NCBI GenBank assembly: GCA_045588185.1
Contig: JAZNDR010000028.1
Span: 15,474 to 79,473, forward strand
Direction: 5' to 3'
DNA: 64,000 bases
Source: Scatosoma sp045588185
GTDB taxonomy: Bacteria > Bacillota > Clostridia > Christensenellales > Borkfalkiaceae
Positions 42,445 through 50,855 of this stretch are shown here, one piece after another. Positions within the stretch are counted from its first letter, which is position 1; the number at the start of each line of letters is the position of its first letter. A program made the translations under genes and the position numbers. The notes under the pieces were generated by a model, which made no database searches, was not told where the DNA came from, and was given only the letters and a program-made list of their open reading frames with translations.

Positions 42445-43302
42445 ATGGCAAAAAAGCGTACGGTACAAAACAGAAAAAAACGGCTGATTGCGATTATCCT
42501 TTCGGTCGTGATTTTCGTTGCCGTAGTGCTTGGCGTTTTACAGCTCGGCGCGGTATATACGGCGAGAAATTGGGAATACTGGAAGCCCGATTACGCAAAA
42601 ACGGATATCCGTACGCTTCTTAATAAATCCGAGCGTACCGACGAGGAATACGAGCTGTTATACCGTCAGACGGGCTTGACAAAACTCGGTATCGACGGTT
42701 TACTTTCGGCGGGGAAGAAAGAGCGTATCTTGGCGATACAGGAGCATTTTTTTGCGGGGCACGAGGTAGAGGCACGGCATTTCGCACCGTTTACTTATCA
42801 AGAAGAGATAGACGGCGCGGCGTCGTTCGCTATGGTCGAGGACGGGGATATTATCGTTTCCGCGTCCGTCAGAGTTTCGTGGTTTCGCTACGGACACGCT
42901 TCGCTCGTTATCGACGCGGAAAATCAGCGAATTTTAGAGGCGATATCGGTGGGCACAAGCAGTGAAATCAACTACGTTTCGGCGTTTCAAAACTTTTCCA
43001 GCTTTATGATACTCCGTCCGAAAGTGGACAAGGAAACGAAAACGGAGCTTGTGCGCTACGCGCAAGAGAATATGGTGGATATACCTTACCGACTTGCCAA
43101 GGGCGTGCTTTCGAAAAAGTACGATCCCGATAAGTTCACGGGTACGCAGTGCGCGCATCTCGTTTGGTACGCTTATAAAAAATTCGGTTACGACCTTGAT
43201 TCTACGGGCGGGGGAGTGGTGAAACCGCAGGATATGGCAAACTCACCGCTGGTGGAAGTGGTGCAGGTTTACGGGTTCAATATAGATACCTTATGGAGTT
43301 GA
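42445..43302 (+). CDS. Membrane-anchored permuted NlpC/P60-like (YiiX-type) protein
   Basis: A 285-aa protein with one N-terminal membrane helix (about residues 13-34) and an extracytoplasmic domain. The papain-like residues occur in permuted order: His in RYGHASLVIDAENQ near residue 152 first, then Cys in GTQCAHLVWYAYKKFG near residue 234. This is the pattern of permuted NlpC/P60 hydrolases such as YiiX/YebB, which act on amide or thioester bonds, possibly in wall peptides. It starts 4 bases after yggS and its stop lies inside the next gene's ribosome site region. Substrate unknown. Confidence 0.75.
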   Translation: MAKKRTVQNRKKRLIAIILSVVIFVAVVLGVLQLGAVYTARNWEYWKPDYAKTDIRTLLNKSERTDEEYELLYRQTGLTKLGIDGLLSAGKKERILAIQEHFFAGHEVEARHFAPFTYQEEIDGAASFAMVEDGDIIVSASVRVSWFRYGHASLVIDAENQRILEAISVGTSSEINYVSAFQNFSSFMILRPKVDKETKTELVRYAQENMVDIPYRLAKGVLSKKYDPDKFTGTQCAHLVWYAYKKFGYDLDSTGGGVVKPQDMANSPLVEVVQVYGFNIDTLWS

Positions 43303-43304
43303 CA

Positions 43305-44114
43305 ATGAAAGGAAAAGAAATTCAAACGGGCACTGCGCTTATAACGGGCGCGACGGGCGGCTTGGGTAAAGCGTTCGTATTTGCGCTTGCAAAGCGCGGG
43401 TATACTCTTTTGCTAACGGGCAGAAGCGGAGAAAAGCTGACCGCCTTGCAAACGGAATTACAGGAAAAATATCCGCAAACAGAAGTCTGTATTTATCCCG
43501 CCGACTTATCGGATACCGCAAGCCGAAATACGCTTATGGAAACGGTTTGCAGGGACGGACACAAAATTTCTTTGCTTGTCAACGCCGCAGGCGCGGATAT
43601 TCAAAAGGGACTCGCCGATTACACCCAAGAAAAAATAGCCTTTCAATGCAGAGTAAACTTTGAGGCGGCGGTAGCACTTTCCCATTTTGCAGTACAAAAC
43701 CGCGACAGCCGTTTGGAGATTATCAATATTTCCAGCGTTTCAGGAATATATCCGATGCCGTATTTTGCTATATACAGCGCAACGAAAAGCGCGCTGACTT
43801 CCTTTTCCCTTGCCTTGCGCAAGGAATTAAAAAAGCAAAACGCGGCGGTTACGGCAATTCTCCCCGGGGCAATGCCAACCCGAGAGGATATTAAGGAGCA
43901 AATCAAAGGACAGGGTTTATGGGGTAAGCTTGCGGTAAAATCGCCTGAGTGGGTGGCGGAATATTCCCTTAAAGCCGTTCGGAAAAATAAAGGGAAAGTT
44001 ATCGTTGGCTTTTGGAATAAGCTTATGCGTATCACAACGGCGTGGATACCCCTTTCTTGGAAAATGCATTTTATCGCCAAGCGGTGGAGTAAAATATCCA
44101 AAGACGCCTTTTAA
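43305..44114 (+). CDS. SDR-family oxidoreductase
   Basis: A 269-aa short-chain dehydrogenase with TALITGATGGLGKAF at residues about 9-23, NAAG near 84, the catalytic Ser in INISSVSGIY and IYSATKSALTSFSLALRKEL near 150. It resembles DltE/YqjQ-type SDRs; substrate unknown. The ATG at 43305 is chosen over 43293 because GGAG lies 5 bases before it. It follows the permuted NlpC/P60-like gene by 2 bases and ends the operon begun by yggS. Confidence 0.88.
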   Translation: MKGKEIQTGTALITGATGGLGKAFVFALAKRGYTLLLTGRSGEKLTALQTELQEKYPQTEVCIYPADLSDTASRNTLMETVCRDGHKISLLVNAAGADIQKGLADYTQEKIAFQCRVNFEAAVALSHFAVQNRDSRLEIINISSVSGIYPMPYFAIYSATKSALTSFSLALRKELKKQNAAVTAILPGAMPTREDIKEQIKGQGLWGKLAVKSPEWVAEYSLKAVRKNKGKVIVGFWNKLMRITTAWIPLSWKMHFIAKRWSKISKDAF

Positions 44115-44123
44115 GCACAAAAG

Positions 44124-44165
44124 AAAAACGCTTTCGAGGTATGCAGTCAAACGGGGCGTTTTTTT
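44124..44165 (+). terminator. Probable terminator after the second SDR gene
   Basis: AAAAACGC (44124-44131) pairs with GCGTTTTT (44156-44163), extended by G-T pairs, with a long loop and a T-run. Confidence 0.6.
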
Positions 44166-44207
44166 GTGTGAAAAAATAAATAAAGCGACTTTTTGCCCTT
44201 GAAATCC

Positions 44208-44236
44208 TTGACAAACACAAAAAATTCCTGTATAAT
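44208..44236 (+). promoter_or_regulatory. Promoter of the citrate-branch operon
   Basis: Perfect consensus: TTGACA (44208-44213), 17-base spacer, TATAAT (44231-44236). Leader about 57 bases, AT-rich, without an obvious T-box or riboswitch. Confidence 0.93.
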
Positions 44237-44299
44237 CGAATTTGCAAATTAAAAAAAGTGTTTTAATCGAAAAAACGAAACAGAGTGAGGAAGAAAAAT

Positions 44300-45691
44300 A
44301 TGATCGAATTAAACCCTATGAGTAATCTCTTAGAGCAAGATCAGTACAAGTATGAATTGCAGGACGTTGCCGAAGCGCAGCTTTTCCGTGATATTTATCC
44401 GTACGACGAAGTACCCAAAACGCCGTTTAACCATCGCCGCGTGCCGATGAACATGCCGCGTGATATTTGGATAACGGATACGACTTTCCGTGACGGACAG
44501 CAGTCGCGCGCGCCGTATACGGCGAAGCAGATCGTCGATATTTATAAGATGATCGCGCGCTTGGGCGGGCCGAAAGGAATCATTCGTCAGAGTGAATTTT
44601 TCGTATATACGAAAAAGGATAGAGAAGCGCTTGAAAAATGTATGGAGCTTGGTTATAAGTTCCCCGAAATCACCACGTGGATACGCGCAAAGAAAGAGGA
44701 CTTCGAGCTCGTGCACGATATTGGTATCAAGGAAACGGGTATTCTCGTTAGCTGTTCCGACTATCATATTTTCAAAAAGCTGAATATGACGAGAAGACAG
44801 GCGTACGACCATTATCTTTCCGTTGTAAAGCAGGCGTTCGACGCAGGTATCGCACCCCGTTGCCACTTGGAAGATTTAACGCGTGCCGACTTCTACGGTT
44901 TTGTCGTTCCGTTCGTAAACGCGCTCATCGAACTTTCCAAAGAAGCGAGAATTCCCGTTAAAATCCGTATGTGCGATACGATGGGCTACGGCGTACCGTT
45001 CGCAGGCGCAGCGCCCCCGCGCAGCGTTCCCGGACTTGTTTACGGTTTGCACCATTATTCGGACGTTACCAGCGAAATGCTCGAATGGCACGGTCATAAC
45101 GACTTCTATATGGGCGTGGCAAACGCGGTCAGCGCATGGCTGTTCGGTGCGAGCGGCGTCAACTGTTCGTTGCTTGGCATCGGCGAGCGTACAGGCAACG
45201 TACCCACGGAAGCGATGGTAATGCAATACGCATCTCTTCGCGGTACGCTGGACGGTATGGATACGACGGCGATCACGGATATTGCGGAATATTTCGAAAA
45301 GGAACTCAAATATCCCATTCCGCCGATGACTCCGTTTGCGGGCAGTGCGTTCAATCTTACCCGTGCAGGCGTACACGCCGACGGTATGATGAAAGACGCG
45401 GAAATTTACAATATTTTCGATACGGAAAAGATATTGAAACGCCCTGCGGAGGTTTCCATTTCCAACACCTCGGGCTTGGCGGGTATTGCGTACTGGATAA
45501 ACAAGCATTTCAAACTTCCGCCTGAAAAGCAGGTCAATAAGCAAGACTGGATCGTGCAAACGATGAAAACGCAAATCGACGCACTGTACGCCGACGGCAG
45601 AACGACGGTTATGGGCGAGGCGGAATTGATAGAGCTTTTCAAGCGTAACACCAAGGACGGCCGTTGCGAGCTGAATTGGTTTGATTTATAA
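44300..45691 (+). CDS. HMGL-family synthase, likely (Re)-citrate synthase
   Basis: A 463-aa HMGL-like (DRE-TIM) acyltransferase. The DRE-type motif is WITDTTFRDGQQSRAPYT near residue 54, the HxH metal site is WHGHNDFYMG near 258, and the LLGIGERTGNVPTEAMV signature of isopropylmalate/homocitrate synthases follows near 290. The C-terminal LeuA regulatory domain is absent. Genes for aconitase and isocitrate dehydrogenase follow directly, so the product is most likely citrate made with Re stereochemistry, as in the Clostridium kluyveri enzyme that is often misnamed isopropylmalate synthase. The ATG at 44300 is preceded by GAGTGAGG. The reaction would be acetyl-CoA + oxaloacetate to citrate, feeding 2-oxoglutarate and glutamate. 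Homocitrate synthase cannot be excluded by eye. Confidence 0.8.
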   Translation: MIELNPMSNLLEQDQYKYELQDVAEAQLFRDIYPYDEVPKTPFNHRRVPMNMPRDIWITDTTFRDGQQSRAPYTAKQIVDIYKMIARLGGPKGIIRQSEFFVYTKKDREALEKCMELGYKFPEITTWIRAKKEDFELVHDIGIKETGILVSCSDYHIFKKLNMTRRQAYDHYLSVVKQAFDAGIAPRCHLEDLTRADFYGFVVPFVNALIELSKEARIPVKIRMCDTMGYGVPFAGAAPPRSVPGLVYGLHHYSDVTSEMLEWHGHNDFYMGVANAVSAWLFGASGVNCSLLGIGERTGNVPTEAMVMQYASLRGTLDGMDTTAITDIAEYFEKELKYPIPPMTPFAGSAFNLTRAGVHADGMMKDAEIYNIFDTEKILKRPAEVSISNTSGLAGIAYWINKHFKLPPEKQVNKQDWIVQTMKTQIDALYADGRTTVMGEAELIELFKRNTKDGRCELNWFDL

Positions 45692-45717
45692 GTAAAGAGA
45701 TAGAGAGGATAGAAAAA

Positions 45718-47655
45718 ATGGGCTATACGATAGCGCAGAAAATTATTAAGAATCACCTTGTTTGCGGGGAGATGACTGCGGGCAAGGAAATCGGTTTGAG
45801 AATAGACCAAACCTTAACGCAGGACGCCACGGGTACGATGGCGTATCTGCAATTCGAAGCCATGGGTATCGACCGCGTAAAAACCGAGCTTTCCGTGGCG
45901 TATATCGACCATAACACCTTGCAAGCGGGCTTTGAGAACGCCGACGACCACCGCTATATCCAGACGGTAACGAAAAAGCACGGCATTCGCTTTTCCCGCC
46001 CCGGGAACGGTATTTGCCACCAAGTGCATTTAGAGCGTTTTTCGAAACCGGGAAAAACCCTGATAGGCTCCGATTCGCATACGCCTACGGCGGGCGGTAT
46101 CGGTATGCTCGGTATGGGCGCGGGCGGCTTGGACGTAGCCGTTGCAATGGGCGGCGGTACGTATTACATAACTATGCCCAAAATGATAAAAGTCAATCTC
46201 GTCGGTAAATTATCCGACTACGTCGGGGCAAAGGACGTCATTTTAGAAGTGCTCCGTCAGCTCGGTGTAAAGGGCGGCGTCGGCGCAATCGTCGAATACG
46301 CGGGCGAGGGCGTAAAAACCCTTTCCGTGCCTCAGCGCGCCACCATCACGAACATGGGCGCAGAGCTCGGCGCAACCAGCTCGATTTTCCCGTCCGACGA
46401 GGTTACGAGAGCTTTCCTTAAAGCGGAGAACAGAGAAGAAGATTTCGTAGAGCTTTCCTCGGATAAGGACGCCGTTTACGACGCGGAATACACCGTCGAT
46501 TTAAGCGCGTTACAGCCCTTGGCGGCTTGCCCGCACAGCCCCGATAACGTGAAAGCGGTAAAGGAATTGTCGGGAATGAAAATAGACCAAGTATGTATCG
46601 GGTCTTGTACCAACTCTTCTATGCAGGATATGCTCACTGTGGCGGCGATGCTCAAAGGCAAGACCGTACATCCGAACGTCAGTCTGTCCATTTCCCCTGG
46701 TTCAAAGCAGGTATACACTATGCTTGCCGAATGCGGTGCGCTTGCCGATCTTATCAACGCGGGCGCAAGAATACTCGAATGTGCTTGCGGGCCTTGTATC
46801 GGTATGGGCTTCTCGCCCAAATCAGCAGGCGTGAGTCTTCGTACCTTCAACCGTAATTTCCTTGCGCGCAGTGGGACTGCGGACGCGCAGGTATATCTCG
46901 TTTCCCCTGAAACGGCGGCGGCGAGCGCGGTTGCGGGCGTATTCACCGACCCCACCTCGTGGGGCGTTGCGCCGAAAGTGGAAATGCCCACGGCGTTCAA
47001 AATCAACGACAACTTGATTGAAATGCCCGTGTCGGCGGATAAAATGGACGAAGTTACCGTCGAACGCGGTCCGAATATTAAACCGATTCCCGTTGGCAAA
47101 GCGCCCGACGAAAATCTCGATTGCGAGCTAATTTTAAAGGTGGGCGACGATATTACAACCGACCATATTATGCCCGCGGGTACGAAAGTATTGCCGTACC
47201 GCTCGAACGTGCCGAAGCTTTCCGAATTCTGCTTTACCGTATGCGATAAAGAATTCCCCGAACGCGCCAAGAAAAAGGGCGGTGGGGTAATCCTCGGCGG
47301 TGCGAATTACGGACAGGGTTCTTCGCGCGAACACGCCGCGCTCGTGCCTTTGTATTTAGGTATCAAAGCGGTGGTGGCAAAGAGTTTTGCGCGTATCCAC
47401 GTAGCGAACCTTATCAATTTCGGTATTGTGCCGATGACGCTTGCAAATCCCGACGATTACGATAAATTCGCAGAGGGCGACGCAATTGCAATCGCAGGCT
47501 TTGCGGAAGCGGTCGCAGGGAAAACGGAAGCCACGCTCGTCAACAAAACGAACGGCGCACAAGCGAAGCTTTGCTTGAACTTGTCTGCCCGTCAAAGAGA
47601 AATGTTGCTTGCGGGCGGTTGCTTGAATTACACGAAGAACAATAAAGGAGAATAA
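45718..47655 (+). CDS. Aconitate hydratase (short, Aquifex-type)
   Basis: A 645-aa aconitase with the swivel domain fused C-terminally. The [4Fe-4S] ligands are Cys in IGSCTNSS near residue 299 and the pair in CACGPCIGMGFSPKS near 360. Substrate residues are visible in DSHTPTAGGIGMLGMGAGGLDVA and in the swivel domain QGSSREHAALVPLYLG. The length and form match the putative Aquifex-type aconitases of anaerobes rather than the about 890-aa AcnA. It lies between the citrate-synthase-like gene and IDH. A homoaconitase or LeuC/LeuD fusion role is less likely given the neighbours. Confidence 0.92.
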   Translation: MGYTIAQKIIKNHLVCGEMTAGKEIGLRIDQTLTQDATGTMAYLQFEAMGIDRVKTELSVAYIDHNTLQAGFENADDHRYIQTVTKKHGIRFSRPGNGICHQVHLERFSKPGKTLIGSDSHTPTAGGIGMLGMGAGGLDVAVAMGGGTYYITMPKMIKVNLVGKLSDYVGAKDVILEVLRQLGVKGGVGAIVEYAGEGVKTLSVPQRATITNMGAELGATSSIFPSDEVTRAFLKAENREEDFVELSSDKDAVYDAEYTVDLSALQPLAACPHSPDNVKAVKELSGMKIDQVCIGSCTNSSMQDMLTVAAMLKGKTVHPNVSLSISPGSKQVYTMLAECGALADLINAGARILECACGPCIGMGFSPKSAGVSLRTFNRNFLARSGTADAQVYLVSPETAAASAVAGVFTDPTSWGVAPKVEMPTAFKINDNLIEMPVSADKMDEVTVERGPNIKPIPVGKAPDENLDCELILKVGDDITTDHIMPAGTKVLPYRSNVPKLSEFCFTVCDKEFPERAKKKGGGVILGGANYGQGSSREHAALVPLYLGIKAVVAKSFARIHVANLINFGIVPMTLANPDDYDKFAEGDAIAIAGFAEAVAGKTEATLVNKTNGAQAKLCLNLSARQREMLLAGGCLNYTKNNKGE

Positions 47656-47659
47656 CCCC

Positions 47660-48838
47660 ATGGAAAAGGCAGAATACAAGGCGCAGTTAGACGCGGCTTG
47701 CGAAAAATTTAGAAAACTGATGGCGGATCAGCTCACGCGCGTAGAGGATATGAAAGCGCAGGGCGATTTCGTGGACTATAACGCGCTCGATTGCATTAAA
47801 ATCGGCGTTTGCGGCGGGGACGGTATCGGACCTATCATTTCCGCACAGGCAAGACGGGTACTTGAATTTATCCTCGCCGACCTCGTAAAAGCGGGCAAGG
47901 TAGAATTTAAGGACATTGAGGGTTTAACCATTGAAAACCGTATCGCCAAAGGCAAAGCAATCCCCGACGACGTAATGGCGGAACTCAAAGCCTGCCATAT
48001 CATCTTGAAAGGACCTACGACTACCCCGCAAAAGGGCAGCGGTATGCCCAACATCGAATCGGCGAACGTCGCTATGCGTAAGGCACTTGACCTGTTTGCG
48101 AATATCCGTCCCGTCAAAGTCCCCGAAGAGGGTATCAACTGGACGATATTCCGCGAGAACACCGAGGGCGGTTACGCGATCGGCTCGTCCGGTTTTAATA
48201 TCACCGAAGACCTTGCGGTAGACTTTACCGTAACGACGAAACAAGGTTCGGACAGAATTGCCCGTCTTGCGTACGATTACGCGCATAAGAACGGCTTAAA
48301 CAGAGTTTCCCTCGTCACGAAAGCCAACGTCATTAAAACGACGGACGGCAACTTCCTTGAAGATTGCCATAAGGTCGGAGATTTATATCCCGATATCGTC
48401 ACGGACGAATGGTACGCAGACATTATGACGGCGAAGCTTGTCGATAAAAAGCGTCGCCGTGATTTCAAGGTATTGCTGCTTCCTAACCTCTACGGCGATA
48501 TTATTTCCGACGAAGCGGCGGAGTTCCAAGGCGGCGTCGGTACGGCGGGCTGTGCGAATATCGGTAAAAAATACGCGATGTTCGAGGCGATCCACGGCTC
48601 CGCGCCCCGTATGATTACGGAAGGAAGAGGCAAATACGCCGATCCTTGCTCGATGCTTCGCGCTTGCGTTATGCTCCTTTCGCATATCGGCTTGCAGGAT
48701 AGAGCGGATAAGCTGGAACGCGCGTTGGATATTTGCTCGTTCGAGGAAAAGAAATATACTATCACGGGCCGTGACACGGGCGCGACCTGCGAAGAATTTG
48801 GTAATTACGTAATGGAAACGCTGCAAAAACTCGTTTAA
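47660..48838 (+). CDS. Isocitrate dehydrogenase, probably NAD-dependent
   Basis: A 392-aa member of the isocitrate/isopropylmalate dehydrogenase family. GVCGGDGIGPII is the N-terminal signature, FRENTEGGYAIG near residue 165 carries substrate Arg and Tyr contacts, and the metal and cofactor site is DIISDEAAEFQGGVGTAGCANIGKKYAMFEAIHGSAPR near 278-315. It starts 4 bases after the aconitase stop. It would oxidise isocitrate to 2-oxoglutarate. The family also includes LeuB and homoisocitrate dehydrogenase; gene context points to isocitrate. Confidence 0.9.
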   Translation: MEKAEYKAQLDAACEKFRKLMADQLTRVEDMKAQGDFVDYNALDCIKIGVCGGDGIGPIISAQARRVLEFILADLVKAGKVEFKDIEGLTIENRIAKGKAIPDDVMAELKACHIILKGPTTTPQKGSGMPNIESANVAMRKALDLFANIRPVKVPEEGINWTIFRENTEGGYAIGSSGFNITEDLAVDFTVTTKQGSDRIARLAYDYAHKNGLNRVSLVTKANVIKTTDGNFLEDCHKVGDLYPDIVTDEWYADIMTAKLVDKKRRRDFKVLLLPNLYGDIISDEAAEFQGGVGTAGCANIGKKYAMFEAIHGSAPRMITEGRGKYADPCSMLRACVMLLSHIGLQDRADKLERALDICSFEEKKYTITGRDTGATCEEFGNYVMETLQKLV

Positions 48839-48852
48839 ATTGCGTAAATCAT

Positions 48853-48907
48853 AAACTCCCTTTCAAGGCGGAATACACGCTTTGGAGGGGAGTTTTCTCT
48901 TTTTTTT
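48853..48907 (+). terminator. Terminator of the citrate-branch operon
   Basis: AAACTCCC (48853-48860) pairs with GGGAGTTT (48888-48895), with inner pairing of TTCAAGGCG and CGCTTTGGA, then a T-run. Confidence 0.85.
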
Positions 48908-48916
48908 ACAAAACAC

Positions 48917-48945
48917 TTTACAGAACGCGATTTTTGTGTTATAAT
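48917..48945 (+). promoter_or_regulatory. Promoter of the membrane-protein pair and pgcA
   Basis: TTTACA (48917-48922), 17-base spacer, TATAAT (48940-48945). Start near 48952, 14 bases before the ATG. Confidence 0.82.
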
Positions 48946-48965
48946 ACAAAGCAGAGGAAAAAGTT

Positions 48966-49787
48966 ATGAGATATACGGTTCAATCAAGTAAATACATCTT
49001 AAAAAATTTTTGGTATATATTTCCTTTTGCGATTATTCCCGCCTTCTTTTTTGCGCTTTCAGCGGATCAGGAGGCGATTCGGTGCGCATTAGAAACACTT
49101 TTTGCCGGGAATATCCACGATTTTCATTTTTCACACCTCTTCCGTGCGATATCCATTTTAAATTTCGCTTCGTGGGAAGCAATTGTGTTCGGTATTTTAG
49201 GCGTGCTTTTAATCGTTTTATGCGTGGCAATGATGCTCGCGCTTTTGGATAAGCATATGCGAATCGGTAAGCGTACTTATAACGGACTGTTTTCCAAACT
49301 CAACGATAACCTTTTATCAACGGCGGGATATGCGATTTTGCTGTTAATTCTTTACGAGATTTGGTCGCTTGTAACGGCGGCGGTGCTTGATTTGTTTTCG
49401 ATGATTCCGAATACAGCGTTGGCATACGTGTTGTCAGGGGTGGCGTTTTTAGCGATGCACCTCGTGCTCGTTTACGCGATAGGGGCAATCTATCTTTGGC
49501 TTCCCTGCATGCAGATAACAGGCTTTAAGGCAATGGAGGCGTTGCAATATTCTTATCAACTCGTATCCCCTGTAAAATGGCGGTTATTGTTTGGACAAAT
49601 CGCGTCCTTGCTTTTCGTGGAAACGGTGATTGCCGTCTGCGCGTATTTTATTCCGATCGGCGTTGTATTTTGGCTGGTTTCGGCTGCGATTTACGCGCTT
49701 CTGATTATGATTTATTGCGTAAGAATGATGGTGGCGTATTTCGATCGCGACAACATCCAACGCGCCGATTTAAACCGTTTTTATTGA
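48966..49787 (+). CDS. Polytopic membrane protein, unknown function
   Basis: A 273-aa protein with about six hydrophobic segments: after an amphipathic start (RYTVQSSKYILKNFWYIFPFAIIPAFFF) come helices near residues 75-95, 115-140, 150-175, 205-225 and 230-250. No catalytic motif is visible. Its layout (N-terminal amphipathic helix, KxxYNGLFSKLNDN loop, final helix then YFDRDN) is similar to the next gene, suggesting two related membrane proteins. They may share the transcript with pgcA. Function not recognised. Confidence 0.6.
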   Translation: MRYTVQSSKYILKNFWYIFPFAIIPAFFFALSADQEAIRCALETLFAGNIHDFHFSHLFRAISILNFASWEAIVFGILGVLLIVLCVAMMLALLDKHMRIGKRTYNGLFSKLNDNLLSTAGYAILLLILYEIWSLVTAAVLDLFSMIPNTALAYVLSGVAFLAMHLVLVYAIGAIYLWLPCMQITGFKAMEALQYSYQLVSPVKWRLLFGQIASLLFVETVIAVCAYFIPIGVVFWLVSAAIYALLIMIYCVRMMVAYFDRDNIQRADLNRFY

Positions 49788-49802
49788 TGAGGAGAAAAAA
49801 TT

Positions 49803-50807
49803 ATGCTATTCCGTAATGCGTTTCGTTTACTTATAGAAAATTTCAAAAGCGTTTATAAAATAATGCTTTATCGGTTTATCGTTTGGATTGTTGCCGGCGC
49901 GCTGTTCGCTGCAATGATTTTACCTGAATTTTTAGATATATGGCACAGTCAGGCAATGAACGGACTTATAGACGGTGTGCAACAATTTTTCATTGCGCTG
50001 TTCGACGCGAATCAGGAGACGATGAGGGAAGCCAAGGACACCATTCTTGCTTCGGGTAAAGCGGTATTACAGCTTATTACCTCCAAAGCAACGACGATAA
50101 CACTGACCGCTGTGGGTTGCGTATTCGTGTACCTTATCAAGCGGATCGCGGAAACGCTTTGCTATTTTTCCGTAGGGAGCACGCTCAACGATAAAATGGC
50201 GACCTACTCGCAAACGCACTTTTTCACGGCGTTCGTTGCAAACCTTGGCAAAGCGTTTGTGTACGCGCTTGTATACGTACCCGTCGTATTTGTCTTTGAT
50301 ATCCTCACGATTGGCTTGGTCGTGCTGATTCTTTCAGCGTTCAATATCTTTGCAGGGCTGTTTTTCGGTATGACCTTAATCGTATTGATGCAGTCGTTTA
50401 AATTGACCTTCACGGGGCTTTGGATGCCCGCTATGACAGCGGATAACAAACGCTTAAAAGAGGCGTTTCGCTATGCGAATAAAACGGAGCGAAAACAGCG
50501 CACGAAAGCGTATGCTACCTATATTGCAGGCGTTTACACCGTGATTATCGTCAACGTGATTGCGGCGGTATGCACCTTTGGAAGTGCATTGCTCTTGACC
50601 GTACCTGCTTCGTATATGCTGTTTATTTGCTTGCAGTACGTGTACTATTATACCATTAAGGGTAAGAAATACTTTATTACCTACGAGAAAATTGCGAGCA
50701 ATCCCGACCACGGCGACAGCGAGCACTTTTTCGATTATATTGACGAAACGGATAACTCGGCAATTTCTTCGATTACGGAAAATACTGACGAAAAAACGGA
50801 TAACTAA
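49803..50807 (+). CDS. Polytopic membrane protein, unknown function (related to preceding gene)
   Basis: A 334-aa protein with about six hydrophobic segments. The N-terminus MLFRNAFRLLIENFKSVYKIMLYRFIVWIVAGALF parallels the preceding protein, and the central region SVGSTLNDKMATYSQTHFFTAFVANLGKAF matches its KLNDNLLS loop. A hydrophilic acidic tail (about the last 45 residues) is cytoplasmic or external. RBS GAGGAG. It starts 15 bases after its neighbour. No known family recognised. Confidence 0.6.
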   Translation: MLFRNAFRLLIENFKSVYKIMLYRFIVWIVAGALFAAMILPEFLDIWHSQAMNGLIDGVQQFFIALFDANQETMREAKDTILASGKAVLQLITSKATTITLTAVGCVFVYLIKRIAETLCYFSVGSTLNDKMATYSQTHFFTAFVANLGKAFVYALVYVPVVFVFDILTIGLVVLILSAFNIFAGLFFGMTLIVLMQSFKLTFTGLWMPAMTADNKRLKEAFRYANKTERKQRTKAYATYIAGVYTVIIVNVIAAVCTFGSALLLTVPASYMLFICLQYVYYYTIKGKKYFITYEKIASNPDHGDSEHFFDYIDETDNSAISSITENTDEKTDN

Positions 50808-50855
50808 TACGAAAGAGAGAATATATTAGTAAAGAGAAAAAAAGGAAGGTTGTAC

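Noticed and set aside
44300..48838. Leucine synthesis operon (leuA, leuCD, leuB)
   Set aside because: The synthase lacks the LeuA regulatory domain, and the second gene is a single fused aconitase rather than separate LeuC and LeuD.
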